DNA of 13,593 bases from an uncultured Oscillospiraceae bacterium. GTDB lineage: Bacteria; Bacillota; Clostridia; Oscillospirales; Oscillospiraceae. The position numbers and the translations under genes were made by a program. Location of the stretch: contig CAJTPV010000053.1 in NCBI GenBank assembly GCA_910578505.1, positions 1 through 13,593 of the forward strand, read 5' to 3'. How positions within the stretch are numbered: position 1 is the first letter of the stretch; each line of letters opens with the position of its first letter. Positions 13,223 through 13,593 of this stretch are shown here, one piece after another. The notes under the pieces are model-generated. The model saw nothing but the letters and a program-made list of their open reading frames with translations. It searched no databases and had not been told where the DNA came from.

Positions 13223-13255
13223 CCGCAATCACTTTCCATAGGGAATAGACTTTAC

Positions 13256-13280
13256 AAAAAATCCATTTCAATGTAATGGA
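13256..13280 (-). terminator. Intrinsic terminator after the SymE-like gene
   Basis: On the minus strand TCCATT pairs with AATGGA around a 7-base loop, immediately followed by six T. It lies just after the SymE-like stop (13283-13285). A larger inverted repeat, GGGAATAG (13241-13248) with CTATTCCC (13283-13290), encloses it. Confidence 0.65.
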
Positions 13281-13282
13281 CA

Positions 13283-13471
13283 CTATTCCCCTAGATCTAC
13301 TCTTGTTCCGTCTTTTGTGATGATAAACTGCCCCTGTTGGCATTTCACGGTGATTTTGTCCCCTGCGGAGAATCCAGCCTGTTCCAGCCAGTTCCCCTGC
13401 AATAGAATCTGTGGTGGTGATTTTTTAAAAGCCCCACGCCCGTTATAAACAGTCAGTTTGCGGTCGTCCAT
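13283..13471 (-). CDS. SymE-like protein (AbrB/MazE-fold type I toxin family)
   Basis: 62 residues from ATG 13471, chosen for the AAGGAGA ribosome site about six bases upstream; a longer frame from 13501 covers that site. The core KSPPQILLQGNWLEQAGFSA with GDKITVKCQQGQFIIT matches the SymE_toxin domain, whose hallmark is P-x-I-x-L-x-G-x-W-L-x-x-A-G-F followed by G-x-x-(I/V)-x-V-x-x-x-x-x-x-(I/L)-x-I. In E. coli, SymE is an SOS-induced toxin repressed by the antisense RNA SymR; many Firmicutes homologues have no demonstrated toxicity and may be DNA- or RNA-binding proteins. I see no obvious antisense promoter within the gene. It overlaps the end of the preceding gene by 19 bases, implying coupling. 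Confidence 0.75.
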   Translation of the reverse strand: MDDRKLTVYNGRGAFKKSPPQILLQGNWLEQAGFSAGDKITVKCQQGQFIITKDGTRVDLGE

Positions 13472-13593
13472 CCGTTCTCCTTCCCCGTTGCCTGTCGGCA
13501 TACGATTTCAAATACATTCCCGTCCTCTGTCCTGACAATGAACAGATTGTTCCTCTCATCAGCATTCAGGTCGATAATCCCCATTTCCTCGCT
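13453..13593 (-). CDS. Unidentified protein, C-terminal end only
   Basis: The frame is open from the right edge (first residues SEEMGIIDLNADERNNLFIV) through RTEDGNVFEIVCRQATGKEN to TGA at 13453-13455, 46 residues visible. Its end overlaps the SymE-like start, and it carries the ribosome site of that gene, so the two probably form an operon. The alternating hydrophobic pattern suggests beta strands. I do not recognise the family. Confidence 0.6.
   Translation of the reverse strand, partial: SEEMGIIDLNADERNNLFIVRTEDGNVFEIVCRQATGKENGWTTAN

Larger units (their letters stand above)
11884..13240. mobile_element. AT-rich two-gene cargo cassette inserted into the prophage
   Basis: The segment contains the phosphorylase and acetyltransferase genes, both clearly richer in A+T than the phage genes, with their own ribosome sites and a promoter upstream. 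The left edge is sharp: acetyltransferase coding ends and phage coding begins within the bases around 11884-11890. The right edge is less certain, between the phosphorylase promoter and the SymE-like terminator. No transposase, recombinase or direct repeat was found. Confidence 0.45.

Overview
The window is a heavily decayed prophage with a siphovirus gene order, probably from a gut Clostridia (Bacillota) host. Reasons: strong AGGAGG-type ribosome sites, a PBSX-type terminase, a SPP1 gp6-like portal, a minor capsid protein 2/MuF protein, and flanking DNA that resembles Firmicutes conjugative elements. Nearly all phage genes read on the minus strand, so the phage order runs from high to low coordinates. 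Species-level placement is not possible from this sequence.

Right to left: (a) 13593-13256 holds the end of an unknown gene, a SymE-like gene and its terminator. (b) 13240-11884 is an AT-rich cassette with a nucleoside phosphorylase and a GNAT acetyltransferase; its left edge cuts into a phage gene whose last 49 codons survive (11890-11741). (c) 11629-10508 is a damaged regulatory/replication stretch: an HTH protein broken by an amber codon, the C-terminal part of a DnaC-like ATPase, and an intact XRE repressor. (d) 10297-5665 is the packaging and head module: small and large terminase, a small coiled-coil protein, a broken portal, and an intact MuF-type minor capsid protein that ends in a PD-(D/E)XK, CdiA-CT-like toxin domain, followed by a small protein. 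(e) 5554-5296 keeps only the last 23 codons of a scaffold and the first 56 of a major capsid protein. (f) About 5295-4060 is a second foreign insertion, with a plus-strand SAM methyltransferase and about 300 bp resembling conjugative-transposon DNA. It sits where the rest of the capsid gene, the connector and tail-tube genes and the start of the tape measure should be. (g) 4073-552 is the remaining tape measure, interrupted by an in-frame TAA inside an 18-unit hendecad repeat. (h) 543-90 has a DUF6711-like tail protein and a tail-protein stub. (i) The left edge looks like the end of an IS630-type element.

The phage cannot make particles by itself: portal, scaffold, capsid and tape measure are all broken and no integrase is visible. 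What remains intact is notable: terminase, XRE repressor, the MuF-toxin fusion, and cargo enzymes with their own promoters or ribosome sites. Two plus-strand promoters with good -35/-10 spacing (5772-5800 and 11640-11668) point against the phage genes and lead into structured or terminated short RNAs. These are the least explained signals in the window.
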